From positions 81,611 through 145,610 of the forward strand of contig CAWKIV010000002.1 in NCBI GenBank assembly GCA_963849885.1: a DNA stretch of 64,000 bases, read 5' to 3'. Below are positions 17,088 through 25,943 of the stretch, piece after piece. The stretch is from CADCTP01 sp963849885 (GTDB taxonomy: Bacteria > Actinomycetota > Actinomycetes > Mycobacteriales > CADCTP01). The translations under genes were made by a program, and so were the position numbers. The number at the start of each line of letters is the position of its first letter. The first letter of the stretch is position 1. The notes below the pieces were generated by a model. The model was not told the DNA's origin. It did not search any database and worked only from the letters and a program-made list of their open reading frames with translations.

Positions 17088-17316
17088 GAACGCCCTTTCA
17101 CGAACGGTGCCTCCCCGTTGCCGGAGAGGACGCACGACGGGAACTGCCCGGGCGGGCAGGGGGTTGGGGGGAGCGGGGCGGTCGTCCGGTCCGTCTGCAT
17201 CCGGTGCCGGCCGGCCGTGCCCGTGCCCGTGCCAGTGTAACTTCGCCCCGGCCGGGCGTGTGACACAGGAGCGCGCGGACCTGCGGGAACGGCCGGTCCG
17301 ACGAGAACGGAGCGGT

Positions 17317-18480
17317 GTGACCGATACGGTGGGTGATCAGCAGGACACGGGTCCGCTGTCCGGACTGCTCGTCGTCGACCTCACCCGGGTGCTGGCCGGC
17401 CCGTTCGCCACCATGATGATGGCCGACCTGGGCGCCCGGGTGGTCAAGGTGGAGCGGCCCGGCAGCGGCGACGACTCCCGGGCGTACGGGCCGTTCGTGG
17501 CCGGCCGGTCGACGTACTTCGCCCGGGTCAACCGGGGCAAGCAGTCGATCGCGCTGGACCTCAAGGACGACGCCGACCGGGCCGTGCTGGTCGCGCTGGC
17601 CGAGCGCGCGGACGTGCTGATCGAGAACTTCCGGCCCGGCGTGATGGACCGGCTCGGGCTCGGCTGGTCCGCGCTGTCGGCCCGCAACCCCCGGCTGGTG
17701 TACGCGTCGGTGTCCGGCTTCGGGCAGACCGGGCCGTGGCGGCAGCGGCCGGCGTACGACACGGTGGTGCAGGCCGCGGCCGGGATGTTCGCCATCACCG
17801 GGCCGGTGGACGGCCCGCCGACGAAGATGGGCACCTCGATCGCCGACCTGTCCGCCGGCCTGTACGTCTTCGGCGCGGTGCTGGCGGCGCTGCGCGGCCG
17901 GGACCGGACCGGGCGGGGCGCGCAGGTGGACGTGGCCATGTTCGACGCCGCGCTGTCACTGCTGGAGGGCGCCGCGCTGCACTACCTGGCCCGCGGCACC
18001 GAGCCGCCCCGGCTGGGCAACGCGCACCACTCGATCTCGCCGTTCGGCACGTTCCGGTGCGCGGACGAGCCGATCGTGGTGTGCGCCGCCAACGACGGGC
18101 TCTTCGGCGTGCTGTGCGCCGTGCTGGGCTGCCCGCAGCTGGTCACCGACGCCCGGTTCGCCGACAACGGCGGCCGGTCCACCCACCGGGACGAGCTGGC
18201 CGTCGAGCTGGAGGCCGCGCTGGCCGGCGCCCCGGCGGCGGACTGGCTGACCCGGCTGGACGCGGCCGGGGTGCCGTGCAGCCCGGTCGGGCGGGTCGGG
18301 GAGGCGCTGGACTCCGCGCAGGCGGCGGCCCGGCGGATGGTGGTCAGTGCCGGCGGGCTGCCGATGCCGGGCAACCCGATGAAGATCGCGCCGTACCCGG
18401 ACCCGGCGGACCGGCCCGGCCCGCCCGACCTGGACGAGCACGGCCCGGCGATCCGCTCCGAGCTGGGCCGGCCGCGCTGA
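17317..18480 (+). CDS. Family III CoA transferase (CaiB/BaiF)
   Basis: 387 residues, CoA-transferase of the CaiB/BaiF family, which moves CoA between carboxylic acids. Conserved blocks: VVDLTRVLAGPFATMMMADL, GARVVKVERPGSGDDSR, FARVNRGKQSIALDLK, and VLIENFRPGVMDRLGLGW. The catalytic Asp expected after KMGTSIADLSAGLY is present in that block. The start is GTG 17317. Substrate cannot be told; the neighbours are housekeeping genes. Its stop abuts the convergent ppgK stop. Confidence 0.9.
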   Translation: MTDTVGDQQDTGPLSGLLVVDLTRVLAGPFATMMMADLGARVVKVERPGSGDDSRAYGPFVAGRSTYFARVNRGKQSIALDLKDDADRAVLVALAERADVLIENFRPGVMDRLGLGWSALSARNPRLVYASVSGFGQTGPWRQRPAYDTVVQAAAGMFAITGPVDGPPTKMGTSIADLSAGLYVFGAVLAALRGRDRTGRGAQVDVAMFDAALSLLEGAALHYLARGTEPPRLGNAHHSISPFGTFRCADEPIVVCAANDGLFGVLCAVLGCPQLVTDARFADNGGRSTHRDELAVELEAALAGAPAADWLTRLDAAGVPCSPVGRVGEALDSAQAAARRMVVSAGGLPMPGNPMKIAPYPDPADRPGPPDLDEHGPAIRSELGRPR

Positions 18481-19242
18481 CTAGTGGACGAACTTCTCGC
18501 GCGCGGCCAGCGCCGCGCCGACGATGCCGGCGTTGTTCAGCAGCTCGGCCGGCTTCACCCGGGCCCGCAGGTCCAGCAGCGGCAGCCACTTCTCCGAGTT
18601 CTTGCTGATGCCGCCGCCGACCACGAACAGGTCCGGGGTGAACAGCCGCTCCACGTGCGTCATGTAGCGCTGCACCCGCTTGGCCCACTGCTTGTACGAC
18701 AGGCCCTCGTTGTCCTTGGCCGCCGACGACGCGCGCTTCTCCGCGTCGTGCCCGTCCAGCTCCAGGTGGCCGAGCTCGGTGTTGTGCACCAGCTTGCCGT
18801 CCACCAGCAGCGCGCTGCCGATCCCGGTGCCGAACGTCAGCAGGATGACCACGCCGTCCACGCCCTTGGCCGCGCCGAAGCGGGCCTCGGCCAGCCCGGC
18901 CGCGTCGGCGTCGTTGAGCACGGTGACGTCGAGCCCGGTGATGTCGGTGAAGACCTTGTCGACGTCGGTGCCGATCCAGCTCTTGTCCACGTTGGCGGCG
19001 CTCTGCGCCACCCCGTGGTTGATCACCGCGGGGAAGGTGCAGCCGAGCTCGCCCGTCCAGCCGGCCTCCCGGACCAGCCGGGCGACGACGTCGGCCACCG
19101 CCTGCGGGGTGGACGGGTGCGGCGTCAGGTACTTCACCCGCTCGGTGGCCAGGTCGCCCCGGACGAGGTCCACCATGGCGCCCTTGATCCCGCTGCCGCC
19201 GATGTCCACGCCGAACGCGGTGGTGCCCTTCCTCCTCGGCAT
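18481..19242 (-). CDS. ppgK: Polyphosphate glucokinase
   Basis: ROK-family kinase of 253 residues that phosphorylates glucose with polyphosphate or ATP. FGVDIGGSGIKGAMVDL is the phosphate-1 loop, NDADAAGLAEARFG carries the catalytic Asp, LLTFGTGIGSALLVDGK the phosphate-2 loop, and NTELGHLELDGHDAEKRAS is the polyphosphate glucokinase variant of the ROK zinc-site region, lacking the classic Cys-rich zinc motif. The ATG at 19242 is preceded by GGGGAGG. In actinobacteria it is commonly near hrdB and an inositol phosphatase, as here. Confidence 0.93.
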   Translation of the reverse strand: MPRRKGTTAFGVDIGGSGIKGAMVDLVRGDLATERVKYLTPHPSTPQAVADVVARLVREAGWTGELGCTFPAVINHGVAQSAANVDKSWIGTDVDKVFTDITGLDVTVLNDADAAGLAEARFGAAKGVDGVVILLTFGTGIGSALLVDGKLVHNTELGHLELDGHDAEKRASSAAKDNEGLSYKQWAKRVQRYMTHVERLFTPDLFVVGGGISKNSEKWLPLLDLRARVKPAELLNNAGIVGAALAAREKFVH

Positions 19243-19286
19243 GGTGCCTCCCCTCGCCCGTACCGACCCTAGTGGCACGTGGTCGT

Positions 19287-20120
19287 ATGAACCCCATGCC
19301 CACTTCGGACGCCGCTGATTGCACCGGGGCGGACCCGGCCGCCGAGGAGTTGCGGGCGGTCGCCGAGCAGCTCGCCCGCGGCGCCGGCGAGCTGGTCGCC
19401 CGGGCCCGCGGCACCGGGCCGGTCGAGGTCAAGAGCACGCCGACCGACCTGGTCACCGAAGTGGACCGGGAGGCCGAGCGCTGGCTGGCCGGCCGGCTGG
19501 CCGAGCTGCGCCCGGACGACGGGCTGCTCGGCGAGGAGGGCGCGGAGCGGGCCGGCGGCAGCGGCGTGCGGTGGCTGCTCGACCCGATCGACGGCACGGT
19601 CAACTTCCGGTACGGCCTGCGCCCGTACGCGGTGTCGGTGGCGGCCGAGCGGGCCGGGCGGATGGTGGCCGGCTGCGTGCACGACCCGACGTCGGGGGAG
19701 ACCTTCAGCGCCGCGCTCGGCGGCGGCGCCCGGCTGGACGGCGCGCCGATCGGCGGCCGGTGGGTGGCGGCCGGGCTGGACACGGCCGTGATCGCCACCG
19801 GCTTCGGCTACGCGGCGGCGCTGCGCGGCGGGCAGGGCCGGGTGCTGGCCGGGGTGCTGCCCCGGGTCGGCAACGTGCGCCGGCTCGGCTCGGCCGCGCT
19901 GGACCTCTGCTACGTCGCGGCCGGCCGGCTGGACGGCTACTACGAGCACGGCCTGCAGCCGTGGGACCGGGCCGCCGGCGAGCTGGTCGCCGCGGAGGCC
20001 GGCGCCCGGGTGTCCGGCCTGCGCGGCCGGCCCCCGGGCGCGGTGACGGTGGCCGCCTCGCCGGCGGTCGCCGGCGAGCTGTGCGCGCTGCTGGAGGAGC
20101 TCGGCGCCGACGAGCTGTGA
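19287..20120 (+). CDS. Inositol monophosphatase family protein
   Basis: 277 residues, Mg-dependent phosphatase of the inositol monophosphatase/SuhB superfamily. Metal-binding motif 1 is WLLDPIDGTVNFRYGLRPYA, motif 2 is LQPWDRAAGELVAAEAGARV, and DLVTEVDREAERWL and LLGEEGAE supply further ligands. Divergent from ppgK by 44 bp. Three starts are possible (GTG 19272, ATG 19287, ATG 19296); I chose the first ATG. Substrate could be inositol-1-phosphate or a related sugar phosphate. Confidence 0.9.
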   Translation: MNPMPTSDAADCTGADPAAEELRAVAEQLARGAGELVARARGTGPVEVKSTPTDLVTEVDREAERWLAGRLAELRPDDGLLGEEGAERAGGSGVRWLLDPIDGTVNFRYGLRPYAVSVAAERAGRMVAGCVHDPTSGETFSAALGGGARLDGAPIGGRWVAAGLDTAVIATGFGYAAALRGGQGRVLAGVLPRVGNVRRLGSAALDLCYVAAGRLDGYYEHGLQPWDRAAGELVAAEAGARVSGLRGRPPGAVTVAASPAVAGELCALLEELGADEL

Positions 20121-20148
20121 CGCCGGCGCCGGCTCCGCGCTCAGCGGG

Positions 20149-20814
20149 TCAGCTGCAGGCGTCCGCCATCGCGGCGCGGAACAGCTCGAAGGTGCGCACG
20201 GCCGACTCGGCGGTCTGCCGCTGCAGCTCCTCGTCGCCCTCGGTCAGCTCGGCCAGCAGCTCGCGGGAGATGCGGCTGTGCTCGACGTCGCCCTCCTGGT
20301 GCACGGCCACCCAGCGGCCGCCGTCCTCGCCGAGCCGCTCGGCGAAGCCGGGCGTGTAGGCGCCGGTCATCACGGCGGCGCCGGTCTCGATGCAGTAGTT
20401 GACCGCGGCGATCGCCAGCGGCATCGGCGCGGTCTTGCTGACCTGGTCGAGGTGGTCGGACAGGGTCTGCATGGCCGGGCGCAGGGTGACGTCCTGGAAG
20501 TCCTTCTCGGTCAGCCCGTACGCCCTGCCCATGTCGATCCACCAGGCCCAGTGCGCGGCTTCCTCCTCCTCGTTCTCGTTGAGGAACTCGTGCGCCTTGG
20601 TGCCGGGCTCGACCCGCTCCTTCATGGCGGCCAGGTAGAAGGGGAACGGCTGCACGATGCCGATGCCGGCCTGCACCATCGAGCGGCGCATCGTTTCGGG
20701 GTCGTTCTCGACCTTGCGGGGGAACTCCAGCATGGCCTCGAGGTAGGGGCGGCACCGCTCGTCGAGCTCGCGGAGCCAGGTGGGGGTCGTGTTCAGCACG
20801 GTGGATTCGCTCAT
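20149..20814 (-). CDS. Haem-oxygenase-like diiron oxidase family protein
   Basis: 221 residues, helical haem-oxygenase fold (PqqC/TenA-like). Carboxylate and histidine positions fit the HDO metal site: an E-rich helix ending NENEEEEAAHWAW (Glu84/85, His88), CIETGAAVMTGA (Glu143) and a last H-x3-D-x2-H motif, HQEGDVEH (His172, Asp176, His179). HDO enzymes include UndA, SznF and BesC and act on fatty acids, amines or amino acids. The substrate here is unknown; it is divergent from a phosphotransferase gene and not in an obvious pathway cluster. Confidence 0.72.
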   Translation of the reverse strand: MSESTVLNTTPTWLRELDERCRPYLEAMLEFPRKVENDPETMRRSMVQAGIGIVQPFPFYLAAMKERVEPGTKAHEFLNENEEEEAAHWAWWIDMGRAYGLTEKDFQDVTLRPAMQTLSDHLDQVSKTAPMPLAIAAVNYCIETGAAVMTGAYTPGFAERLGEDGGRWVAVHQEGDVEHSRISRELLAELTEGDEELQRQTAESAVRTFELFRAAMADACS

Positions 20815-20995
20815 GTCACGTCCTCGGTGTCGGGGTCGTGGCTGTGGACGCCGGCGGCGCCATCCCAAGTGCCCGATTCCTGCCTCACAGGGCATCAGAA
20901 CACCGGGTTGTACCGATCTTAAGTTGGCCTCCTGATGGCGTCAATTCGTCCGGTTCCCGCGCGGGGCGGTCCCGGGGAGGCGATAGCGTCGGCGC

Positions 20996-22027
20996 GTGCC
21001 GACCGCTCCGGGCGCCGATCCCGCCGTCGTCGGGCCGTACCTGGCCCGCGTCCTCGACGACCCCGGCTGGCGGGACTGCACGGTGGAGGTGATCGCCGGC
21101 GGCCGCTCCAACCTCACCTACACCGTCACCGCGCCGCCCGGCGCGCTGGTGCTGCGCCGCCCGCCGCTGCGCGCGGTGCGGCCGACCGCGCACGACGTCG
21201 GCCGGGAGCACCGGGTGCTGTCCGCGCTGGTCGGCACCGCGGTGCCGGTGCCCGAGCCGGTGCACCTGTGCACCGACCCGGCCGTGCTGGGCGCGCCGTT
21301 CTACCTGATGCGCCGGGTGGACGGCGTGGTCGTGCGCGGGGACTTCCCGCCCGGGTACGCGGCCGCGCCGGCCGACCGGGTCGCGATCACCCACGCGCTG
21401 GTCGACGTGCTGGCCGACCTGCACGCGGTGGACCCGGCCGCGGTCGGGCTGACCGGCTTCGGCCGGCCGGACGGCTACCTGGCCCGGCAGCTGCGCCGCT
21501 GGCTGGGGGAGTGGGAGGCGCTGCGGGACGCCGACCTGCCGGCGGTGGACGCGCTGGCCGCCGAGCTGGCCCGCGCGGTGCCGGCGGCGCCGTCCGGCCC
21601 GGTCGTGCACGGCGACTACCGGCTGGACAACGTGATCCTCGACGCCGCCGACCCGAGCCGGGTGGCCGCCGTGCTGGACTGGGAGATGTCCACGCTGGGC
21701 GACCCGCTCGCCGACCTCGGCCTGCTGCTCGTCTACTGGCAGCAGGGCCGGCCGCCGGACTCGCCGGTGGTCACCCCGTCGGTGACCGCGCAGCCCGGCT
21801 TCCCGACCCGCGCCGAGGTGGTCGAGCGGTACGCGGCCCGGACCGGGCGGGACGTCTCGGCGCTGCCCTGGTACGTCGGGCTGGGGTTCTTCAAGCTCGC
21901 CGTGGTGGTCGCCGGCATCGTCGCCCGGCACCGGGCCGGCGCGATGGCCGACAACACCGACGACGGGCTGGCCGGGGTGATCGAGCCGCTGGCCGAGGGT
22001 GGCCGGGAGGCGCTCGCCGGCCGGTAA
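20996..22027 (+). CDS. Aminoglycoside-phosphotransferase-fold kinase (ACAD10-like)
   Basis: 343 residues of the APH/choline-kinase fold. The catalytic loop is VVHGDYRLDNVILD, followed by VLDWEMSTLGDPLADLGLLL, the form seen in the subfamily linked to acyl-CoA dehydrogenases (ACAD10/11-like) rather than in antibiotic kinases. GTG 20996 is 6 nt after TAGCGT (20984-20989), so the mRNA is probably leaderless. Likely substrate: a hydroxyacyl or small alcohol; not a resistance gene on this evidence. Confidence 0.85.
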   Translation: MPTAPGADPAVVGPYLARVLDDPGWRDCTVEVIAGGRSNLTYTVTAPPGALVLRRPPLRAVRPTAHDVGREHRVLSALVGTAVPVPEPVHLCTDPAVLGAPFYLMRRVDGVVVRGDFPPGYAAAPADRVAITHALVDVLADLHAVDPAAVGLTGFGRPDGYLARQLRRWLGEWEALRDADLPAVDALAAELARAVPAAPSGPVVHGDYRLDNVILDAADPSRVAAVLDWEMSTLGDPLADLGLLLVYWQQGRPPDSPVVTPSVTAQPGFPTRAEVVERYAARTGRDVSALPWYVGLGFFKLAVVVAGIVARHRAGAMADNTDDGLAGVIEPLAEGGREALAGR

Positions 22028-22088
22028 CGATCCGGTGGATGCCGCCGAAGATCACCCGGACGGGCGATCGGACGCTACCCTGAGTCCC

Positions 22089-22142
22089 ATGGGGACCGCG
22101 CTCGGTATGGGCGGCCGGAGCTCCGCGCGGTGGGCGCGCTGA
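22089..22142 (+). CDS. Leaderless 17-codon ORF overlapping the LytR_C gene start
   Basis: ATG 22089 lies 7 nt after a TACCCT box (22076-22081) and runs 17 codons (MGTALGMGGRSSARWAR) to a TGA at 22140-22142. The GTG start of the next gene (22130) is inside it in another frame. Either it is a translated leader that couples to the next gene, or one indel separates the true ATG start from the downstream protein. Confidence 0.4.
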   Translation: MGTALGMGGRSSARWAR

Positions 22143-22705
22143 GCCATCCGGACGGTGCGCCGCGGCGTCCGTCCCGGTTCCGACCCCGCTACCGGACCCG
22201 GCTGCGCCGGGCGCTGCCCGGGCTGGTGCTGCTGCTGGCGCTGTCCCTGCTGGCCGGGGGCGTGTGGCTGCGGGTGCTGGACCGGGTCGACGCGGGCGCC
22301 AGCACCGCCGCGGCGGGCTGCGCCTCCGCCGGCACGGCGGCCGTCCGCCGGATCGAGGTGCGGGTCTACAACTCCACCGTCCGGGAGGGGCTGGCCCGGT
22401 CGGTGGCCGACCAGCTGCGCGGCCGCGGCTTCGTGGTGATCACCACCGCCAACGACCCGCTCATCGACATCCGGGACGTGCGGGTCGCGGCCGAGGTCCG
22501 GTACGGGCCGGCCGGGGCCAAGCAGGCCGAGCAGGTCCGCCGGCAGGTGCCGGGGGCCAAGCTGTTCCGGGACACCCGGGAGGACGCCGTGGTCGACCTG
22601 GCCCTCGGCGCGGCGTACAAGCGGCTGGCCACCGAGGCCGAGCTGGCCAAGGGCCGGCAGGGGCTGCGCGGGGCGGTCCCGGCCCCGACCACCCCGGCCT
22701 GCTGA
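22130..22705 (+). CDS. LytR C-terminal domain membrane protein
   Basis: 191 residues. One membrane anchor (LPGLVLLLALSLLAGGVWL, about 26-44) followed by an extracytoplasmic LytR_C-like domain: RRIEVRVYNSTVREGLARSV, ADQLRGRGFVVITTANDP, with EVRYGPAGAKQAEQV. LytR_C domains accompany LCP cell-wall glycopolymer transferases; here the catalytic domain is absent. The start is uncertain (see the 17-codon ORF). The next gene starts at once after its stop. Confidence 0.8.
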   Translation: MGALSHPDGAPRRPSRFRPRYRTRLRRALPGLVLLLALSLLAGGVWLRVLDRVDAGASTAAAGCASAGTAAVRRIEVRVYNSTVREGLARSVADQLRGRGFVVITTANDPLIDIRDVRVAAEVRYGPAGAKQAEQVRRQVPGAKLFRDTREDAVVDLALGAAYKRLATEAELAKGRQGLRGAVPAPTTPAC

Positions 22706-23332
22706 GTGGACCTCGGGTTCCGGCCCAGCCGGGACGGCTTCCGGTTCGGCAACTCGTGGCCGCGCGGCGCGCCGGTGAAGCTCGCCGGGATGCCGTTCGG
22801 CCGGGTGCACGGCGGCCTGTGCGGCGGGATGGCGTACGCGGCCGGGCAGGCCTGGCTGGCCGGCCGGCCGCTGCCGGACGACGCGGTGGCGCCGGCCCGC
22901 GGCCCGCTGGCCGACCGGCTGTGGCGGGCCCAGCTGGCCAGCCTGGACCTGCCGCTCGGGCCGCTGCGCTACCTGTGGTTCCAGCTGCCGCCCGGCGAGG
23001 ACCGGCGGCGCCGGCTCACGCTGACGCACGGACTGCCCCGGCTGCGGGAGTCGCTCGCCGCCGGCACGCCGGCGCTGGTCGGGCTGGTCCGGGTGGTCTC
23101 CTGGGACCCCCGGCAGGTGGTCAGGCACCACGTCGTGCTCGGCTACGGGCTGCGGGAGACCGCGGCCGGCGCCGAGGTGGCGGTCTACGACCCCAACCAC
23201 CCGGGCGACGACTCGGTCCGGCTGCTGGTCACCCCGGCCGGCACGGTCACCCACACCGGCGGTGGCGCGGTGGCCGCCTTCACCGTGGTCGGCCGCCCCG
23301 GCGGACCCGGGCGGCCCGCTGCCCGGACCTGA
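22706..23332 (+). CDS. Papain-like cysteine hydrolase, unassigned family
   Basis: 208 residues. A Cys-His-Asp/Asn arrangement suggests a papain-type fold: GGLCGGMAYAAGQAW (Cys about 35), VVRHHVVLGYGL (His about 137) and VYDPNHPGDD. This pattern is seen in C39-like hydrolases. No signal peptide is visible. It follows the LytR_C gene without a gap. Its last 53 bp overlap the end of the convergent rsgA gene. Substrate unknown. Confidence 0.6.
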   Translation: MDLGFRPSRDGFRFGNSWPRGAPVKLAGMPFGRVHGGLCGGMAYAAGQAWLAGRPLPDDAVAPARGPLADRLWRAQLASLDLPLGPLRYLWFQLPPGEDRRRRLTLTHGLPRLRESLAAGTPALVGLVRVVSWDPRQVVRHHVVLGYGLRETAAGAEVAVYDPNHPGDDSVRLLVTPAGTVTHTGGGAVAAFTVVGRPGGPGRPAART

Positions 23333-24374
23333 CCGCCCGGGCCAGCTCCCGCCAGCGCCGGCGCTGCTGGGCCCGCAGCCGCGCGTCGTACCGGTCCCGC
23401 AGCCAGGCCGCCTCCCGCTGCAGCCGGGCGTGCCCGGCCACCCGGCGGGCGGGCAGCTCGCCGGAGGCGACCGCGTCGGCCACCGCGCAGTCCGGCTCGC
23501 CGGCGTGCCGGCAGTCCCGGAACCGGCACCGCCGGGCCAGCTCGACCACGTCCGCGAAGGCCTGGTCGACCCCGCCGCCGGTCTCCCACAGCCGGACGCC
23601 GCGCAGGCCGGGGGTGTCCACCACCGCGCCCAGCCCGGGCAGCAGGGTCAGCTCGCGGGCGGTGGTGGTGTGCCGGCCCTTGCCGGCGGCGCCGACCGCG
23701 CCGACCTTGGCCACCTCGGCGCCGGCCAGCGCGTTGAGCAGGCTGGACTTGCCGGCGCCGGAGACGCCGAGCAGCGCCGCGGTCCGGCCCGGGCGCAGGT
23801 GGCCGCGCACGTCGTCCAGCCCGCGGCCGTCGACCGTGCTGGTCAGCAGCACCGGCGCGGCCAGCGCGGCCTCGGCCACCTCGTCCCGCTCGGTCTCCGC
23901 GGTGCGGGACAGGTCGGCCTTGGTGAGCACCACCACCGGCTGCGCGCCGGAGTCCCAGGCGACCGCGAGCAGCCGGTCCAGCCGGGCCGGGCTGGGCGCC
24001 GCGGCCAGCGAGACCAGCACCAGCACCACGTCCACGTTCGCGGCCAGCGCCTGCCGGGCGGCGGCCCGGCCGGCGGCGCCGCGGGCCAGCTCCGTCCGCC
24101 GCGGCAGCCGGGCCACCACCTGGTCGCCGTCGGCCAGCACCCAGTCGCCGGTGACCAGCGGGGTGCCGGCGGTGCCGGTCATGCCGGCGGTGCCGGCGGT
24201 GCCGGCGGTGCCGAGGACGTCGCCGGCGGCGGTGGCCAGCAGCGGGCGGCGGGGGTCCGAGCGGACCACCCGGGCCGGCGCGGCCGCGGGCGCGAGCCGG
24301 TCGGCGGCCGTCGCCGCCCACTCGTCGTCCCAGCCGAGCAGCCGGAGCCGCTCCTCCTGCCCGTGCGCGCGCAC
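23280..24374 (-). CDS. rsgA: Ribosome small-subunit-dependent GTPase A
   Basis: 364 residues, circularly permuted GTPase acting in late 30S maturation. An OB-like N-terminus leads to ANVDVVLVLVSLAAAPSPAR, the G4 motif LTKADL, the P-loop GVSGAGKSSLLNAL, the G3 motif VDTPGLRG, and a zinc site CRFRDCRHAGEPDCAV. The N-terminal domain contains an unusual GTA/GTAG repeat (about residues 55-71) coded by a 9-bp repeat. GTG 24374 is preceded by GGGGAGG. The tail overlaps the convergent hydrolase gene by 53 bp. Confidence 0.92.
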   Translation of the reverse strand: MRAHGQEERLRLLGWDDEWAATAADRLAPAAAPARVVRSDPRRPLLATAAGDVLGTAGTAGTAGMTGTAGTPLVTGDWVLADGDQVVARLPRRTELARGAAGRAAARQALAANVDVVLVLVSLAAAPSPARLDRLLAVAWDSGAQPVVVLTKADLSRTAETERDEVAEAALAAPVLLTSTVDGRGLDDVRGHLRPGRTAALLGVSGAGKSSLLNALAGAEVAKVGAVGAAGKGRHTTTARELTLLPGLGAVVDTPGLRGVRLWETGGGVDQAFADVVELARRCRFRDCRHAGEPDCAVADAVASGELPARRVAGHARLQREAAWLRDRYDARLRAQQRRRWRELARAVRSGQRAARVRRGGRPR

Positions 24375-24608
24375 GGTCCACCTCCCCACCGACCGGTAAA
24401 GTTGGCACCTCGTCGCCGGTCCGCCGGCGACTCGGAGATCATCCGCGCGCCGCTGCGCCGGACCCGTTGACGGGCACGGTAACGTTCCGCGGCCACTGCG
24501 CCGAAGGGGTTTCCGGCCGGCCCGGCCGGTCCCCGCTCGCCGGGCACAAAACCGCGCCCCGATGCGTTGCCCGCACGCCACCCGCACGACCTCAGGAGTG
24601 ACCACAGT

Positions 24609-24911
24609 ATGGCTACCGACTACGACGCGCCTCGCCGCAGCGAGGTCGACGAGCTTGGGGAGGACTCGCTCGAGGAGCTCAAGGCCCGGCGCGCCGAGGC
24701 CCAGTCCGGCTCCATCGACGTCGACGAGGCCGAGCTCAACGAAAACCTGGAGCTGCCCGGGGCGGACCTGTCCGGTGAGGAGCTCACCGTACGAGTGCTG
24801 CCCAAGCAGGAGGACGAGTTCACCTGCTCGAGCTGCTTCCTGGTCCACCACCGCAGCCGGCTCGCCGGCCAGCGCAACGGCCAGCCGGTCTGCCGCGACT
24901 GCGCGGCCTGA
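24609..24911 (+). CDS. DUF4193 zinc-ribbon protein
   Basis: 100 residues of an actinobacterial family of unknown function. An acidic helical N-terminal half (VDELGEDSLEELKARRAEAQ) is followed by a ribbon with two Cys pairs, FTCSSCFLVHHRSRLAG and PVCRDCAA. The ATG at 24609 agrees with the conserved MATDYDAPRR start. Its position upstream of dut and DUF3710 is conserved in actinobacteria. Confidence 0.9.
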   Translation: MATDYDAPRRSEVDELGEDSLEELKARRAEAQSGSIDVDEAELNENLELPGADLSGEELTVRVLPKQEDEFTCSSCFLVHHRSRLAGQRNGQPVCRDCAA

Positions 24912-25412
24912 CCGGGCGACCCTGATCCCGGCCGTGGTGCGCGTGCTCCGGCTGCCGGGCCGCCGGACCGACCGGCGACCCGGGGCCGACGCGCGCCCGG
25001 ATCCCGGCTCCGCGGAGGTGCCGGATCCCGGCGCCGCGCCGGGGCCGGCGGCGGCCGGAGCCGGCGCCGGCGGCTCGGCGGCGGCGCCTCGGCGTCGCTC
25101 GGTGAGCTGGTGGCCAAGCTGCGCCACCACGCGCGGCCGAGTCCACCGCGCGCGCTCGACCCCGCGGCCGGCGTCGCCGGGCTGGCCCGCGCCGCTCGGG
25201 TCGCGGCCGCTCGAGGCGCCGGCGCCGGGTTCCTGCGTGCACCGGCAGCGGCTCGCAGACATGCTCGAAGCTCGCGCCGTTCCTGGCCGGATCGCCGTCG
25301 CCGGCGCCGCGGTCAACCGCCGGGCCACCCGCGCGCTGGGCGACCGGCTGACCGCCGAGCTGCGGGGCCGCCACCCCACCGTGCTGCGCGGGTAGCCGGG
25401 TAGCGTGCCCCC
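24912..25412. other. About 500 bp without a confident gene
   Basis: Between DUF4193 and dut, where related genomes often carry one more small gene. Two plus-strand frames have protein-like pieces (LGELVAKLRHHARPSPP in one, MLEARAVPGRIAVAGAAVNR RATRALGDRLTAELRGRHP near 25260-25395 in another), which could be one gene with a frameshift. I cannot choose and see no family match. The dut promoter is at the right end (TAGCGT, 25401-25406). Confidence 0.35.
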
Positions 25413-25943
25413 GTGCTCCCTGTGCCACCTGTGCCGCCGGCCGACCCGGCGTCCCCCGCTCCCGCCGTCGAGGTCCTGGTCCAGCGGCTCGACCCGGGCG
25501 TGCCGCTGCCCGCGTACGCGCTGCCCGGCGACGCCGGCGCCGACGTGGTGACCACCGTCGACGCCGAGCTCGCCCCGGGGGAGCGCGCGGTGCTGCCGAC
25601 CGGGCTCGCGCTCGCGCTGCCGGAGGGCTACGCCGCGTTCGTGCACCCGCGCTCCGGGCTGGCCGCCCGGTGCGGGATGTCGCTGGTCAACGCGCCCGGC
25701 ACGGTCGACTCCGGCTACCGCGGCGAGGTGAAGGTCATCGTCATCAACCACGACCCGGTGCACCCGCTGCGGCTGGCCCGCGGCGACCGGATCGCCCAGC
25801 TGGTGCTGCAGCGGGTGGAGCGGGCGGTGTTCCGGGCGGTGGACGCGCTGCCGGAGTCGGCCCGCGGCGCCGGCGGGCACGGGTCCACCGGCGGCCACGC
25901 CGGGCTGGTCGGTGCCCTCGACGGCTCCACCGGGGAGGCGTGA
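25413..25943 (+). CDS. dut: dUTP diphosphatase
   Basis: 176 residues, trimeric dUTPase that hydrolyses dUTP to dUMP and pyrophosphate. All five motifs are visible: PGDAGADV; HPRSGLAARCGMSLVNAPGT; VDSGYRGEVKVIVIN; GDRIAQLVLQ; and the C-terminal RGAGGHGSTGGH, where His replaces the usual Phe as in other actinobacteria. The GTG is 6 nt after TAGCGT (25401-25406), a leaderless start. It overlaps DUF3710 by one base (TGATG). Confidence 0.95.
   Translation: MLPVPPVPPADPASPAPAVEVLVQRLDPGVPLPAYALPGDAGADVVTTVDAELAPGERAVLPTGLALALPEGYAAFVHPRSGLAARCGMSLVNAPGTVDSGYRGEVKVIVINHDPVHPLRLARGDRIAQLVLQRVERAVFRAVDALPESARGAGGHGSTGGHAGLVGALDGSTGEA

Noticed and set aside
20996..22027. Aminoglycoside resistance gene
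   Set aside because: The phosphotransferase fold is present but the LDWEMSTLGDP form belongs to the ACAD10-like group.
24912..25412. A confident gene between DUF4193 and dut
   Set aside because: Two frames compete, neither has a recognised motif or clear start; left as an undecided stretch.
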